Below are positions 54,881-63,455 of a stretch of 64,000 nt of DNA, piece after piece. The notes under the pieces were generated by a model. That model was not told the DNA's origin and ran no database searches. It worked only from the letters and a program-made list of their open reading frames with translations. The stretch comes from Verrucomicrobiota bacterium. Lineage in GTDB: Bacteria; Verrucomicrobiota; Verrucomicrobiia; CAIQCK01. The stretch lies in NCBI GenBank assembly GCA_016235595.1, contig JACRJX010000015.1, forward strand, positions 62,001-126,000, in the 5' to 3' direction. Both the position numbers and the translations under genes were made by a program. Every line of letters starts with the position of its first letter. Position 1 is the stretch's first letter.

Positions 54881-54941
54881 CGTAGCCCGCGACTCCGTCG
54901 CGGGAGATGATGACATTCCCGCCACGGAGTGGCGGGCTACG
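54881..54941. repeat. Inverted repeat upstream of the amber-interrupted gene
   Basis: 25-base arms 54881-54905 and 54917-54941, complementary at 23 of 25 positions, centre 11 bases. The two mismatches are symmetric G/C swaps. It looks like a dispersed palindromic element; it could also influence the transcript start of the minus-strand gene. Confidence 0.85.
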
Positions 54942-54999
54942 ATTGGTTTGGCGGACGGGCCTTTTGGTAAGGGAAAGGGGCGGTTTTGGCAAGTCTTGC

Positions 55000-55293
55000 C
55001 TAGACCCTATCACGAAAGAATTCGATGCCTTTCATGAGCGACTGAATGCGTTGCCTGTCGCCGGCTATTACTGCGTCGTGCAGTAACCCAGATAAGATTG
55101 AATTTCGCGTTCGCTCAGGAATTACACACGGACTTAAGACATTGTGTGATTTAGGAAAATCCCGCCAGTGAACACCTAGAGCTTTATGCCCTCCACTCTC
55201 TTGGTTCTTGTGGTCATACCAACCAATTATGAGAACAAGCCCATCGTCTTCGTAGATTGATTCTGTGCGCTTCCAATATGAAACCATTTGCAT
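55000..55293 (-). CDS. Small hypothetical protein
   Basis: A 97-residue protein without signal peptide or membrane segment. It has a beta-rich first half (YEDDGLVLIIGWYDHKN) and a helical second half (NSILSGLLHDAVIAGDRQRIQSLMKGI). I do not recognise it. Low G+C like the adjacent TIR gene, and transcribed divergently from it. It could be an immunity or sensing partner, but there is no direct evidence. No strong ribosome binding site. Confidence 0.45.
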   Translation of the reverse strand: MQMVSYWKRTESIYEDDGLVLIIGWYDHKNQESGGHKALGVHWRDFPKSHNVLSPCVIPERTRNSILSGLLHDAVIAGDRQRIQSLMKGIEFFRDRV

Positions 55294-55597
55294 ACGATTA
55301 TCTTTTTGATAGATGCCTGATTACGGCGAAGTTCTGAGACTCGACGGGTCGTTGGTATGCGAACGGGTTGTTCTTGGCAAGGTTTTTGGGAAGCGAGCCG
55401 CACCCTTGCTAAGGACCGGTTCTGCGCGGGAGTTCAGGATTGAATCGGTGGCGGGTTTTGTGCTATGCGACGGATTGGATGACTTTCGTGACACCAATTA
55501 GAGCAGCGAAGCAGCGGCTCGGTGTCGGGTGCGCCGACATTGTGAAAAAGCCACCTCGCCACCTTCGCACATCAAAATTCAAATCGCCTATCAGCAC
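55294..55597. other. Intergenic stretch upstream of the TIR gene
   Basis: A 304-base divergent region. A 62-codon plus-strand frame at 55313-55501 has no family resemblance and no clear ribosome binding site. It probably holds promoters for the TIR gene and for the 97-residue gene. Confidence 0.5.
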
Positions 55598-56722
55598 ATG
55601 GAGAAACCTGTTGTCTTTTTGAGTCATGCCTCAGCGGACAAACGGCAGTTGCTAAAGCTCAAGGCTCTGCTTGAACGCAAGGCGGCTGGTTTTCTGAGGT
55701 TCTTCTTGTCATCCGATGGTGAAAGTATTCCGTTGGGAACTAGTTGGCACGAGCGCATAGTCAAAGCACTGAGAAATGCGAAACTCATGTTTGTCTTTGT
55801 TTCGCCGGAGTCAGCGAAATCAGGTTGGGTGTTTTTTGAGGCGGGATACGCATTCAGCCGGGGCGTGCGCGTTGTGCCTCTATGCTTGCCTGGTATCACG
55901 ATTAGCCGGTTGCCATCTCCGCTGAATTTGCTTCAAGCGCAAGAACTGCATTCCGCAAAGGCTCTAAACGAGATCATCAGGGTGTGCAATGAGGTCTTTG
56001 ATACCCATATCGCCTACGATTTCACGCCAAAGGATTTTGCTGAGGTTTTCGGATCGCGCGATGAAGGCGTAAAACCTCTTCCCGAATGGGAAAATCTCAT
56101 AAATCGGATCGAACTTTCCGTGACCGCAAAAACTGGCTCTGATGTTCAATTTGCCGCAATATGCAAGGCGCGCAAACTCGATTGTAAAGCAGACGGGTTG
56201 GGCGAAAAACGGTGGTCAACCGCCATAGTTTCAAGCGGCATAACCCTGACAACGCGGCGTAGAAGCAACCGTTTTGATTATCTTGATGATTCGAAAGTGG
56301 AAGAAGAGAAAGAGCCGGTGCCTGAAAATGAAACAAGTGATGTGGTTGTTTCACCTCAACTACTTCACGTTACGGCGCCCCTCTTGGATGAATGGGCGAA
56401 ACGGGTCAGAGTTGTTGACCCCATTAAGATGAAAGTCGTTTTTGCTGATAGCATCCGAATGGAAGCAGAGCCACATCGGCTAACGACGAGAATCTATGGC
56501 TCTGAGATTTCAATGAATGAAGATGGGAGCCTCCGAATTTGGGACCTAAGATTCATACTTAGCAACGCTGTAGAACCAGTTTACAGGGACGACAGTTTTG
56601 TTCCCGCATCACTCCAGATGGCTTTCGACCGTCGGTTCTCTGACGTTTCTTTGCGTGAGATAATCACCACCTTATTTGAGAAGCGTGTGCTCTGGGTTGT
56701 GGGCAAACGATCAAAGCAATAA
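55598..56722 (+). CDS. TIR-domain protein with unknown C-terminal region
   Basis: A 374-residue protein. Residues ~4-130 form a TIR domain: VVFLSHASADKRQ, SSDGESIPLGTSWHERI, AKLMFVFVSPESAKS and VFFEAGYAF with the putative catalytic Glu81 of NAD-hydrolysing TIRs. The rest (~residues 150-374) is a mixed alpha/beta region I do not recognise; it may sense a trigger. Bacterial TIR proteins commonly deplete NAD+ or make signalling nucleotides in anti-phage defence. No Thoeris ThsA or other partner lies beside it. Low G+C and unrelated to its neighbours, consistent with acquisition. ATG at 55598 starts the TIR strand. Confidence 0.8.
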   Translation: MEKPVVFLSHASADKRQLLKLKALLERKAAGFLRFFLSSDGESIPLGTSWHERIVKALRNAKLMFVFVSPESAKSGWVFFEAGYAFSRGVRVVPLCLPGITISRLPSPLNLLQAQELHSAKALNEIIRVCNEVFDTHIAYDFTPKDFAEVFGSRDEGVKPLPEWENLINRIELSVTAKTGSDVQFAAICKARKLDCKADGLGEKRWSTAIVSSGITLTTRRRSNRFDYLDDSKVEEEKEPVPENETSDVVVSPQLLHVTAPLLDEWAKRVRVVDPIKMKVVFADSIRMEAEPHRLTTRIYGSEISMNEDGSLRIWDLRFILSNAVEPVYRDDSFVPASLQMAFDRRFSDVSLREIITTLFEKRVLWVVGKRSKQ

Positions 56723-56790
56723 CCGCAGCGAGGGTCTTGGCTTATTTCGCGAATTCTGTGAAGATTCCGCAAACACCCTCACGTTTTTGA

Positions 56791-57165
56791 GGGTTTACGG
56801 AGGCGCTGACAACGGAGGGAGAGGCGCTGACTTCCAACGGAAAGGCTCTCTCAGTCGAGGGAAAGCCGCTGATAGCCGACGGAAACGCGCTGGCGATTGA
56901 CGGAAGGCCGCTGTCAGGCTACGGGAAACCACTGCCTGCGGACGGAAAGGCGCTGTCGTTCGGCGGAAGACCATTTCACGCCGCCGGAGAAAGACTGTCG
57001 GCCAACGGAGAGCCTCTGATGCTCGACGGAGGACCATTTTATCTCGGCGGCAAGCCGCTGGCAGCCGTCGGAAGTCTATTTCTTGCGGACGGCGAGCTGC
57101 TGGCGGTGGACGGAAGCACGCTGCTCGTTGACGGCAAGCCGCAGTTGTTTGGGGGCGCTCCATGA
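56791..57165 (+). repeat. Tandem 21-bp-period tract encoding 16 heptads of G-K-P-L-x-x-D type
   Basis: In one plus-strand frame, open from 56791 to TGA at 57163-57165, the translation from 56818 is 16 consecutive seven-residue units such as GKPLIAD, GRPLSGY, GKPLPAD, GEPLMLD, GKPLAAV and GELLAVD, ending GAP. Glycine opens every unit and position 4 is Leu or Phe in nearly all. Codons vary synonymously (GGA, GGC, GGG), which hints at selection on protein. There is no ATG before codon 79, so it may be a decayed gene or one with an unusual start. The minus strand is also open (ATG 57163 to 56795), so the coding strand is uncertain. Confidence 0.7.
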
Positions 57166-57182
57166 CATTGGATATTGTGCGA

Positions 57183-57290
57183 CTACTCGGCTTCCACCGT
57201 CAACGTCGCCGCCGGGTCGCCGCCGGCAACGCGGGTGTATGCGCCGGTGGAGCCGGGGCCAGCGGGCGGGATGATTGCGCTATTGAAACG
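57183..57290 (-). pseudogene. Fragment related to the C-terminus of the amber-interrupted gene
   Basis: On the minus strand the frame ending at 57183 reads GAYTRVAGGDPAATLTVEAE, closely similar to GTYTRVAGCVPTDALTVEAA at 54226. Only about 30 residues upstream look related before the sequence becomes unrelated. It is probably the remnant of a second copy. Upstream boundary approximate. Confidence 0.5.
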
Positions 57291-57357
57291 GAATCGAATT
57301 GGTGGTTTCATCGCAGCCTTAGATTCCAACTGAACAACAGTCTGCGAGATCAATACG

Positions 57358-58746
57358 ATGAACACACACTTGGTCCTCAACCGTCGCTCGTTCCTGAAAA
57401 CCCTCGGCACCGCCACGTTGTCGGTGCCGTTCTTCACGCGCAACCTCTTCTCCGCGCCGCCGAGCCGCGTGCTGCGCCACGCCAGCTTCGGCGGGGCGGG
57501 CATGGCGTGGAGCGACATTCAGGGGATCTGCTGCAACGAGTTCGTGAAGCTCACTGCCGTCGCCGAGGTGGACATGAAGCGGCTCGCAGGGTTGAAGGCG
57601 AAATTTCCCGACGTGAAGGTGTATCAGGATTGGCGGCAGTTGCTCGACAAGGAGGGGAAGAACTTCGACTCCTGCAACGTCGGCACGCCGGACCACATGC
57701 ACGGACCGATCTCGATGGCCGCGATGCAGCTCGGCAAACACGTTTATTGCCAGAAGCCGCTGTGCCACGATCTCTACGAGGTGCGGCAGCTCACGCTCAT
57801 GGCGCGGAAGAAGAAGCTCGTGACGCAGATGGGCATCCAGTGTCATTCGCAGAAGGCGTATCGCATGGCGGTGGCGCTCGTGCAGAAGGGCGCAATCGGC
57901 AAGGTGAAGGAAATCCACACGTGGAGCGGCAAGAAGTGGGGCGACGCGGGCGAGCCGCCGGCTTCGACTGAGCCGGTGCCGGAGGGGTTTGACTGGAACC
58001 TCTGGCTCGGCGTCTGCGCCGACCGGCCGTTTATCGGCAAGGGCTACTATCATCCCGGCAACTGGCGCAAGCGGCTCGACTTCGGCACCGGCACGTTCGG
58101 CGACATGGGCTGCCACATCTACGATCCGGTGTTCGAGGCCGCCGCGCTCACCGCACCGATCAGTGTCCGCTCCGAAGGCCCCGCGCCGGACAAGTGGAAC
58201 TGGGCCATCAACGCCGTCATTCGCTACGTCTTCCCCGGCACGAAGTTCACCGAAGGCAAGACCGTGAACGTCACCTGGTATGACGGCGACGAGCGTCCGC
58301 CGAAAGACATCCAGGCGCTCGTGGCCGAGCCGGCGAAACCCGACGACGCGAAAGCCGACCCCAAGAAGAAGCGCAAGAACAGCGGCCCCATTCCTGACCA
58401 AGGCTCCATCGTTATCGGCACCAAAGGCGTAATGCTCGTGCCGCACATCGCCATGCCGAAACTCTTCCCGGCCGACCAGTTCAAGGATTTCCAGATGCCG
58501 GAAGTGGAGAACGCCCACCACTGGACGCAGTGGGCTGAGGCGTGCATTGGCAAAGGCAAGCCGTCCGCTAACTTCGACTACGCCGGCCCGTTGACGGAAG
58601 CGGTGATTCTCGGCAGCGTCGCCGTGCGGTTCCCGCAGACCACGCTGGAGTGGAACGCCACGAAGCTGAAGTTCACCAACGTGACGGAAGCAAACGCGTT
58701 CGTCCGCCGTCAGTATCGCAAGGGTTGGGAAGTGAAGGGACTTTGA
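57358..58746 (+). CDS. Tat-exported Gfo/Idh/MocA family oxidoreductase
   Basis: A 462-residue protein with twin-arginine signal NRRSFLKTLG at residues 8-17. The usual GxGxxG is reduced to GGAGMAW here, followed by VGTPDHMHG and VYCQKPLCHDLYEVR, where the family's EKP is QKP. The C-terminal domain has GDMGCHIYDPVF. Predicted NAD(P)-dependent sugar oxidation outside the cytoplasm. It is followed two bases later by a DUF1080 lipoprotein, repeating the pairing at 12.6-14.7 kb. It is only distantly similar to that first oxidoreductase, so the two pairs are not a recent duplication. Confidence 0.88.
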   Translation: MNTHLVLNRRSFLKTLGTATLSVPFFTRNLFSAPPSRVLRHASFGGAGMAWSDIQGICCNEFVKLTAVAEVDMKRLAGLKAKFPDVKVYQDWRQLLDKEGKNFDSCNVGTPDHMHGPISMAAMQLGKHVYCQKPLCHDLYEVRQLTLMARKKKLVTQMGIQCHSQKAYRMAVALVQKGAIGKVKEIHTWSGKKWGDAGEPPASTEPVPEGFDWNLWLGVCADRPFIGKGYYHPGNWRKRLDFGTGTFGDMGCHIYDPVFEAAALTAPISVRSEGPAPDKWNWAINAVIRYVFPGTKFTEGKTVNVTWYDGDERPPKDIQALVAEPAKPDDAKADPKKKRKNSGPIPDQGSIVIGTKGVMLVPHIAMPKLFPADQFKDFQMPEVENAHHWTQWAEACIGKGKPSANFDYAGPLTEAVILGSVAVRFPQTTLEWNATKLKFTNVTEANAFVRRQYRKGWEVKGL

Positions 58747-58748
58747 AC

Positions 58749-59459
58749 ATGAAAAACATCAAATTCATTGGCACAGTCACGCTCGCGCTTGCCGTGACAG
58801 TCGGCAGCCTTGTGATCGTCGGTTGTGCCGGCCCCCGGGAAGCGACTGAAGGTTGGGTCAGCCTCTTCGACGGCAAGACACTCGATGGCTGGGAGCAACA
58901 CAGTGGCAAGGCCGAGTATCGCGTCGAGGATGGCTGCATCGTCGGCAAGACTGTCGCCAACACCGGCAACTCGTTCATGTGCACGACGCGCAGGTTCAGC
59001 GACTTCGTGTTCGAGTTTGAGTTCAAGGTGGCCACGAACATGAACTCTGGCGTCCAGTTCCGCAGCGAATGGTTCGCTGAGGAGAAGGAACTGACGATTG
59101 ACGGAAAGAAGAAGAAAGTCCCCGCCGACCGCATCCACGGCTACCAGTATGAGATCGATCCGTCAGCGCGGGCGTTCAGTGCCGGTGTCTATGACGAGGC
59201 CCGCCGCGGCTGGCTGGCCGATCTCAAGAACAACGAAGCTGCCCGCAAGGCGTTCAAACAGGGCGAGTGGAACAAGGGCCGCATCGAGTGCCGCGGGGAT
59301 TCCATCAGGACGTGGATCAACGGCGTGGCTGCCACCGACTTCAAGGACTCGATGACGCTGTGTGGCGTTTTTGGTCTCCAAGTCCACGGCATCGGCAAGA
59401 AAGGTGTGCCCGGCAACGAGATTCGCTGGCGCAACATCCGGATCAAGGAACTGAAGTAA
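58749..59459 (+). CDS. DUF1080 lipoprotein
   Basis: A 236-residue protein with a lipoprotein signal; the lipobox is VIVG-Cys near residue 26. One DUF1080 domain (GWVSLFDGKTLDGW, NMNSGVQFRSEWF, HGYQYEIDPSARAF, IRWRNIRIKEL). Likely anchored to the outer or inner membrane facing the periplasm. Begins two bases after the Gfo/Idh/MocA stop, so translation is coupled. Predicted to act on the product of that dehydrogenase. Confidence 0.88.
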   Translation: MKNIKFIGTVTLALAVTVGSLVIVGCAGPREATEGWVSLFDGKTLDGWEQHSGKAEYRVEDGCIVGKTVANTGNSFMCTTRRFSDFVFEFEFKVATNMNSGVQFRSEWFAEEKELTIDGKKKKVPADRIHGYQYEIDPSARAFSAGVYDEARRGWLADLKNNEAARKAFKQGEWNKGRIECRGDSIRTWINGVAATDFKDSMTLCGVFGLQVHGIGKKGVPGNEIRWRNIRIKELK

Positions 59460-59463
59460 AAAG

Positions 59464-60984
59464 GTGTTTGCAGCACGTAGTTCAAGCGGTCTCTGGAATG
59501 TGGGAGGGGCCTCAGTGCCCCGACCTCGTTCAATCACCATTTCAACAGCAGTCGGGGCACTGAGGCCCCTCCCACATTCCAGAAAGCTGGCTCAGACGAT
59601 CATCGGTCTCATCGTCGCCCTCGCGGTCCCATGCTTCGCCGCTGCTCGCCCCAACTTTCTCGTCATCATCAGCGACGACCAGCGGCCCGACACGATTCAT
59701 GCGCTGGGCAACCGCGTCATCCGCACGCCGCACCTTGACAGCCTTGTCAGCGGTGGCACGGCATTCACGCGTGCGGCGGCGGCCTACCCGATCTGTGTCG
59801 CCAGCCGGGCTGAGATTCTCACCGGCGTTTGCAGCCTTCGCAACGGCGTGCCTTACGGCGGGGGCAAACTCAAGCCGGGCCTGACATTCTGGGCTGAGAC
59901 GATGCAGAAGGCCGGGTACCGCACGTGGTATGTCGGCAAATGGCACAACGACGGCTCGCCCAAGACACGCGGCTACATTGAAACCCGCGGCCTCTACACC
60001 AGCGGCGGCGGCGGCAAGGAACAGACGTTGCCGCGAGATTGGAGCGGGCGCGAGGTCACTGGCTATCGCGGTTGGACGTTCAAGACCGATGATGGCCGCG
60101 CGGAGCCTGACAAAGGGGTCGGCCTCACTCCTGACATCAGCCGGCGGTTTGCCGACGCAGCCGTTGAGTTGATCAATCGCAAGCCAGCCGAACCGTTCTT
60201 CCTGCACGTCAACTTCACCACGCCGCATGACCCGTTGCACCTGCCGCCCGGTTACGCCGGCAAGTACGATCCGCGGGATATCCCGCTGCCGGCGAATTTC
60301 CTGCCCGAACATCCATTTGACCACGGCAACTCCCGTGGCCGCGACGAGCTGCTCTGGCCGTGGCCGCGCACGCCGGGTGATGTGCGGGGGGAATTGGCCG
60401 CCTACTACGCGGTGATCGAATACATGGATGCGCAGATTGGCCGCATCCTCGCCGCGTTGCGCGCCAGCGGTCAGGCGGACAATACGATTATCATCTTCTC
60501 CAGCGATCAGGGCCTCGCCATCGGCAGCCACGGTTTGCGCGGCAAACAGAATCTGTATCAGCACACGTTCAACGTGCCGCTCATTTTCAGCGGCCCCGGC
60601 ATCCCAAAGGACCGCCGCGTTGCCGCGCAGTGCTACCTCCGGGACCTGTTCCCAACAACCTGTGAATTGGCCGGCGTCAAGATTCCCGAGACCGTCCAGG
60701 GCAGGAGCATCGTTCCCGTGTTGACAGGCAAAGCGGACTCGGTCTATCCGCACCTGGTCGGTTACTTCACCGACACCCAGCGCATGATCCGCAACGATCG
60801 TTGGAAACTCATCTGGTATCCGAAGTTGGACCGCTATCAACTCTTCGATCTCATCGCCGACCCCGACGAGTTGAAAGACCTCGTCACCGACCCGCGCCAC
60901 GCAGAGACGCGCAGCGACCTGCGCGCGAAACTGGAGGCGTGGTTGAAAGAGAACGGCGACCCGCTCTTGCGCGCAAGCCACTGA
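59464..60984 (+). CDS. Exported Cys-type sulfatase with repeat-derived N-terminus
   Basis: A 506-residue sulfatase. Core motifs are PNFLVIISDDQRPD, CVASRAEILTG with Cys111 (C-x-A-S-R form) and GKWHNDGSPKT. The signal peptide is TIIGLIVALAVPCFA, starting around residue 41, and everything before it is encoded by inverted-repeat copy 2 (59492-59583). No ATG precedes the signal peptide in frame; GTG 59464 or GTG 59500 (inside the element) must serve. This suggests the element replaced the native start. The gene may be poorly translated. Confidence 0.82.
   Translation: MFAARSSSGLWNVGGASVPRPRSITISTAVGALRPLPHSRKLAQTIIGLIVALAVPCFAAARPNFLVIISDDQRPDTIHALGNRVIRTPHLDSLVSGGTAFTRAAAAYPICVASRAEILTGVCSLRNGVPYGGGKLKPGLTFWAETMQKAGYRTWYVGKWHNDGSPKTRGYIETRGLYTSGGGGKEQTLPRDWSGREVTGYRGWTFKTDDGRAEPDKGVGLTPDISRRFADAAVELINRKPAEPFFLHVNFTTPHDPLHLPPGYAGKYDPRDIPLPANFLPEHPFDHGNSRGRDELLWPWPRTPGDVRGELAAYYAVIEYMDAQIGRILAALRASGQADNTIIIFSSDQGLAIGSHGLRGKQNLYQHTFNVPLIFSGPGIPKDRRVAAQCYLRDLFPTTCELAGVKIPETVQGRSIVPVLTGKADSVYPHLVGYFTDTQRMIRNDRWKLIWYPKLDRYQLFDLIADPDELKDLVTDPRHAETRSDLRAKLEAWLKENGDPLLRASH
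59492..59583. repeat. Inverted-repeat element, copy 2
   Basis: 33-base arms, 59492-59524 and 59551-59583, perfectly complementary, with a 26-base centre. Core GAATGTGGGAGGGGCCTCAG is shared with copy 1 at 51972. Translated in frame it gives LWNVGGASVPRP...VGALRPLPHS. Confidence 0.95.
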
Positions 60985-61044
60985 CCGCATTTGCTGTACG
61001 TTGCAGCATTGATATGCGCAGGCGGTTTCGGGTAAAAGAACATC

Positions 61045-62562
61045 ATGAAGCTGCGACCCATCCTCACCGGGGCGATGCTGATGCTGGCGGGCCTGATTTC
61101 TCCTTCCTCTGCCGCTGAGCGCAAACCCAACATCATACTGATCATTGCCGACGATCTCGGCTATGGCGACATCGGCTGCTATGGCCAGCAGAAGATCCGC
61201 ACGCCCAACCTCGACCGCATGGCCGCCGAAGGCATGCGATTCACGCAGGCCTATTCCGGCAACGCCGTCTGTGCGCCGTCTCGTTGCGTACTCATGACTG
61301 GCCTGCATCCCGGCCACGCCCACGTCCGCGACAACAAGAGCGTGCAGCCGGAAGGGCAGGAGCCGATCCCCGCGGAGACCATCACGATCCCGAAACTGCT
61401 TAAGGCGCAAGGCTACGCGACGGGCGCGTTCGGCAAATGGGGCCTCGGCCCGTTCGGCAGCAGCGGCGACCCGCTCAAGCAGGGCCTTGATCGCTTTTAC
61501 GGCTACAATTGCCAGGCCAAAGCCCACAACTTCTATCCGACCACCCTTTGGGACAACGACCGCAAGGCGACGCTCGACAACCCGGAGATCAACGCGCATG
61601 CAAACAAACTCTCAGATGGCGCCGACCCGAACAATCCTGCGACCTACAAGCAGTTCATCGGCAAGCAGTACTCCGCCGACCTCATCGCCGGGCAGGCGCT
61701 GCGATTCATCCGCGACAACAAGGACCGGCCGTTTTTCCTTTTCTTTCCGACGACGGTGCCGCACCTCGCGCTGCAGGTGCCCGAGGACTCACTCGCCGAG
61801 TATCTCGGCAAATGGCCCGACCCGCCCTACGCAGGCGGGCGCGGCTACCTCCCGCACTTCGCGCCGCGCGCCGCCTATGCCGCGATGATCACGCGCATGG
61901 ACCGCGAAATCGGCCGCATGATGGATCTTGTGAAAGAGCTTGGCCTCGACGACAACACTCTCTTCATTTTTACCTCCGACAATGGCCCGCTCAACGGCAC
62001 ACACCAGGGATTGGCGGGAACGGATGCCGTGTTCTTCAACTCCGCAGGCGGGTTGCGCGACGGCAAAGGCTCGCTCTACGAGGGCGGCATTCGCGAGCCG
62101 TTCATCGTGCGCTGGCGCGGGCACATCGCCGCTGGTGCGACCTGCGAGCGCGTGATTGCCTTCGAAGACGTGATGCCGACATTCATGGAGTTGGCGGAGG
62201 CAAAGGATGCAACGCCGAGAAATCTCGACGGCATCAGCTTCGCGCCGACGTTGCTCGGCAAGAAGCAAGAGCCGCGACCGTTTCTTTACCGCGAGTTCCC
62301 CGGCTACGGCGGCCAGCAGTGTCTGCGTGTCGGCGACTGGAAGATTATCCGGCAGAACCTGATGCCGAGGGGCAGGGGCAAGAAGGCGCGGGCGACTCCA
62401 AGCATCGAGCTTTACAACCTGAAAGATGACATCGCCGAGACCAAGGACGTTGCCGCGCAACATGCCGACATCGTCGCGAAGTTTGAAACGATCATGCGCG
62501 AGCAACACACGCCGTCGTCGGTGTTCCCGTTTCCGGCGCTCGATGCGCTCGCTGCCAAGTGA
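61045..62562 (+). CDS. Exported Cys-type arylsulfatase
   Basis: A 505-residue sulfatase with a signal peptide (cut near SPSSA-AE). Motifs: PNIILIIADDLGYGDIGCYG with the metal-binding Asp pair, CAPSRCVLMTG with Cys76 as formylglycine site, and GKWGLGPFGSSG. The C-terminus carries GYGGQQCLRVGDWKIIRQN. Similar to arylsulfatase A type enzymes acting on sulfated polysaccharides. It precedes the FAH-family gene by 14 bases. Confidence 0.92.
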   Translation: MKLRPILTGAMLMLAGLISPSSAAERKPNIILIIADDLGYGDIGCYGQQKIRTPNLDRMAAEGMRFTQAYSGNAVCAPSRCVLMTGLHPGHAHVRDNKSVQPEGQEPIPAETITIPKLLKAQGYATGAFGKWGLGPFGSSGDPLKQGLDRFYGYNCQAKAHNFYPTTLWDNDRKATLDNPEINAHANKLSDGADPNNPATYKQFIGKQYSADLIAGQALRFIRDNKDRPFFLFFPTTVPHLALQVPEDSLAEYLGKWPDPPYAGGRGYLPHFAPRAAYAAMITRMDREIGRMMDLVKELGLDDNTLFIFTSDNGPLNGTHQGLAGTDAVFFNSAGGLRDGKGSLYEGGIREPFIVRWRGHIAAGATCERVIAFEDVMPTFMELAEAKDATPRNLDGISFAPTLLGKKQEPRPFLYREFPGYGGQQCLRVGDWKIIRQNLMPRGRGKKARATPSIELYNLKDDIAETKDVAAQHADIVAKFETIMREQHTPSSVFPFPALDALAAK

Positions 62563-62576
62563 AAGGAAATCCAGCC

Positions 62577-63431
62577 ATGAGAATTGCATCCATGTTCCGC
62601 AACCTGTTGGCGACCTCGCTGATTCTTGCTGCACTGGCGTCTGCCACCGCCGCCGAGCAGAAGGTCACGAAGTTCGTCCGCTTCCAGATCGACAAGACCA
62701 TCGCCTATGGCGTGGTCGAAGGTGAGGTGATTTATGAAATCACCGGCAGCCTTTTCGGCGACTGGAAACGCACGGACAAGACGCATCCGCTCGCGAACGT
62801 GAAATTGCTGCCGCCGACGCGGCCAAGCAAAGTGCTTGCGATGGCCGGCAACTACCGCAGTCATCATCGGAATCAGGTTGTAAGTCCGAAGTTCGAGGTG
62901 CCGCAGTTGTTCCTCAAGCCACCTTCCTGCCTCCTGCCGCACGGCGCGGCCATCGTCATCCCCAAGGGCGTCACAAACGTGCATCACGAGGGCGAACTGG
63001 TGGTGGTCATAGGCAAACGGGCGCGGAACGTGTCCAAGGAGAAGGCGCTTGATTATGTCTTCGGTGTGACGTGCGGCAATGACATCAGCGCGCGCGACTG
63101 GCAGAAGAACGACGTGCAATGGTGGCGGGCCAAGGGCAGCGACACGTTTGGTCCATGCGGGCCGTTTGTCGTGTCCGGGCTGAACTACGGCGACCTCGAC
63201 CTGCAGATGCGCGTCAACGGCGAGGTCAAGCAGCACCAACGCACCTGCGACCTCATCCACAATGTCGCCGCGATCGTCAGTTTCGCCAGCGGTCACATGA
63301 CACTGGAACCGGGTGACCTCATCTACACCGGCACGCCCGGTGAGACCACGGAGATCAAGCCCGGCGACGTCTGCGAGGTGGAAATTGAAGGCGTCGGCGT
63401 GTTGCGGAACAAGGTCGTCGCCGGGCGGTAG
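62577..63431 (+). CDS. Exported fumarylacetoacetate-hydrolase-family protein
   Basis: A 284-residue protein. The C-terminal ~210 residues are a FAH domain: VLAMAGNYRSHH, VHHEGELVVVIGKRARNVS (metal-binding E-x-E), GNDISARDWQ and SFASGHMTLEPGDLIYTGTPGE. FAH enzymes cleave or hydrate acylpyruvates and 2-keto-3-deoxy acids. Unusually, the N-terminus is a signal peptide (MFRNLLATSLILAALASATA), whereas the family is normally cytoplasmic. GAAAGGAAAT precedes ATG 62577. It may act on a keto-sugar acid made in the periplasm by the surrounding enzymes; this is inference. Confidence 0.85.
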   Translation: MRIASMFRNLLATSLILAALASATAAEQKVTKFVRFQIDKTIAYGVVEGEVIYEITGSLFGDWKRTDKTHPLANVKLLPPTRPSKVLAMAGNYRSHHRNQVVSPKFEVPQLFLKPPSCLLPHGAAIVIPKGVTNVHHEGELVVVIGKRARNVSKEKALDYVFGVTCGNDISARDWQKNDVQWWRAKGSDTFGPCGPFVVSGLNYGDLDLQMRVNGEVKQHQRTCDLIHNVAAIVSFASGHMTLEPGDLIYTGTPGETTEIKPGDVCEVEIEGVGVLRNKVVAGR

Positions 63432-63455
63432 CCATCGCGCAGCAAAGGCATCCCG

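Noticed and set aside
55313-55501. 62-codon plus-strand frame upstream of the TIR gene
   Set aside because: Too short, no similarity and no clear ribosome binding site.
55598-56722. Thoeris defence system
   Set aside because: A TIR protein is present but no ThsA-type SIR2 or SLOG partner is adjacent.
56791-57165. CRISPR array
   Set aside because: The 21-bp units are contiguous with no spacers and encode a continuous heptad pattern.
51972-59583. Composite transposon or insertion sequence bounded by the two inverted-repeat copies
   Set aside because: No transposase lies between them and each copy is itself a complete palindrome, not an end of a larger element.
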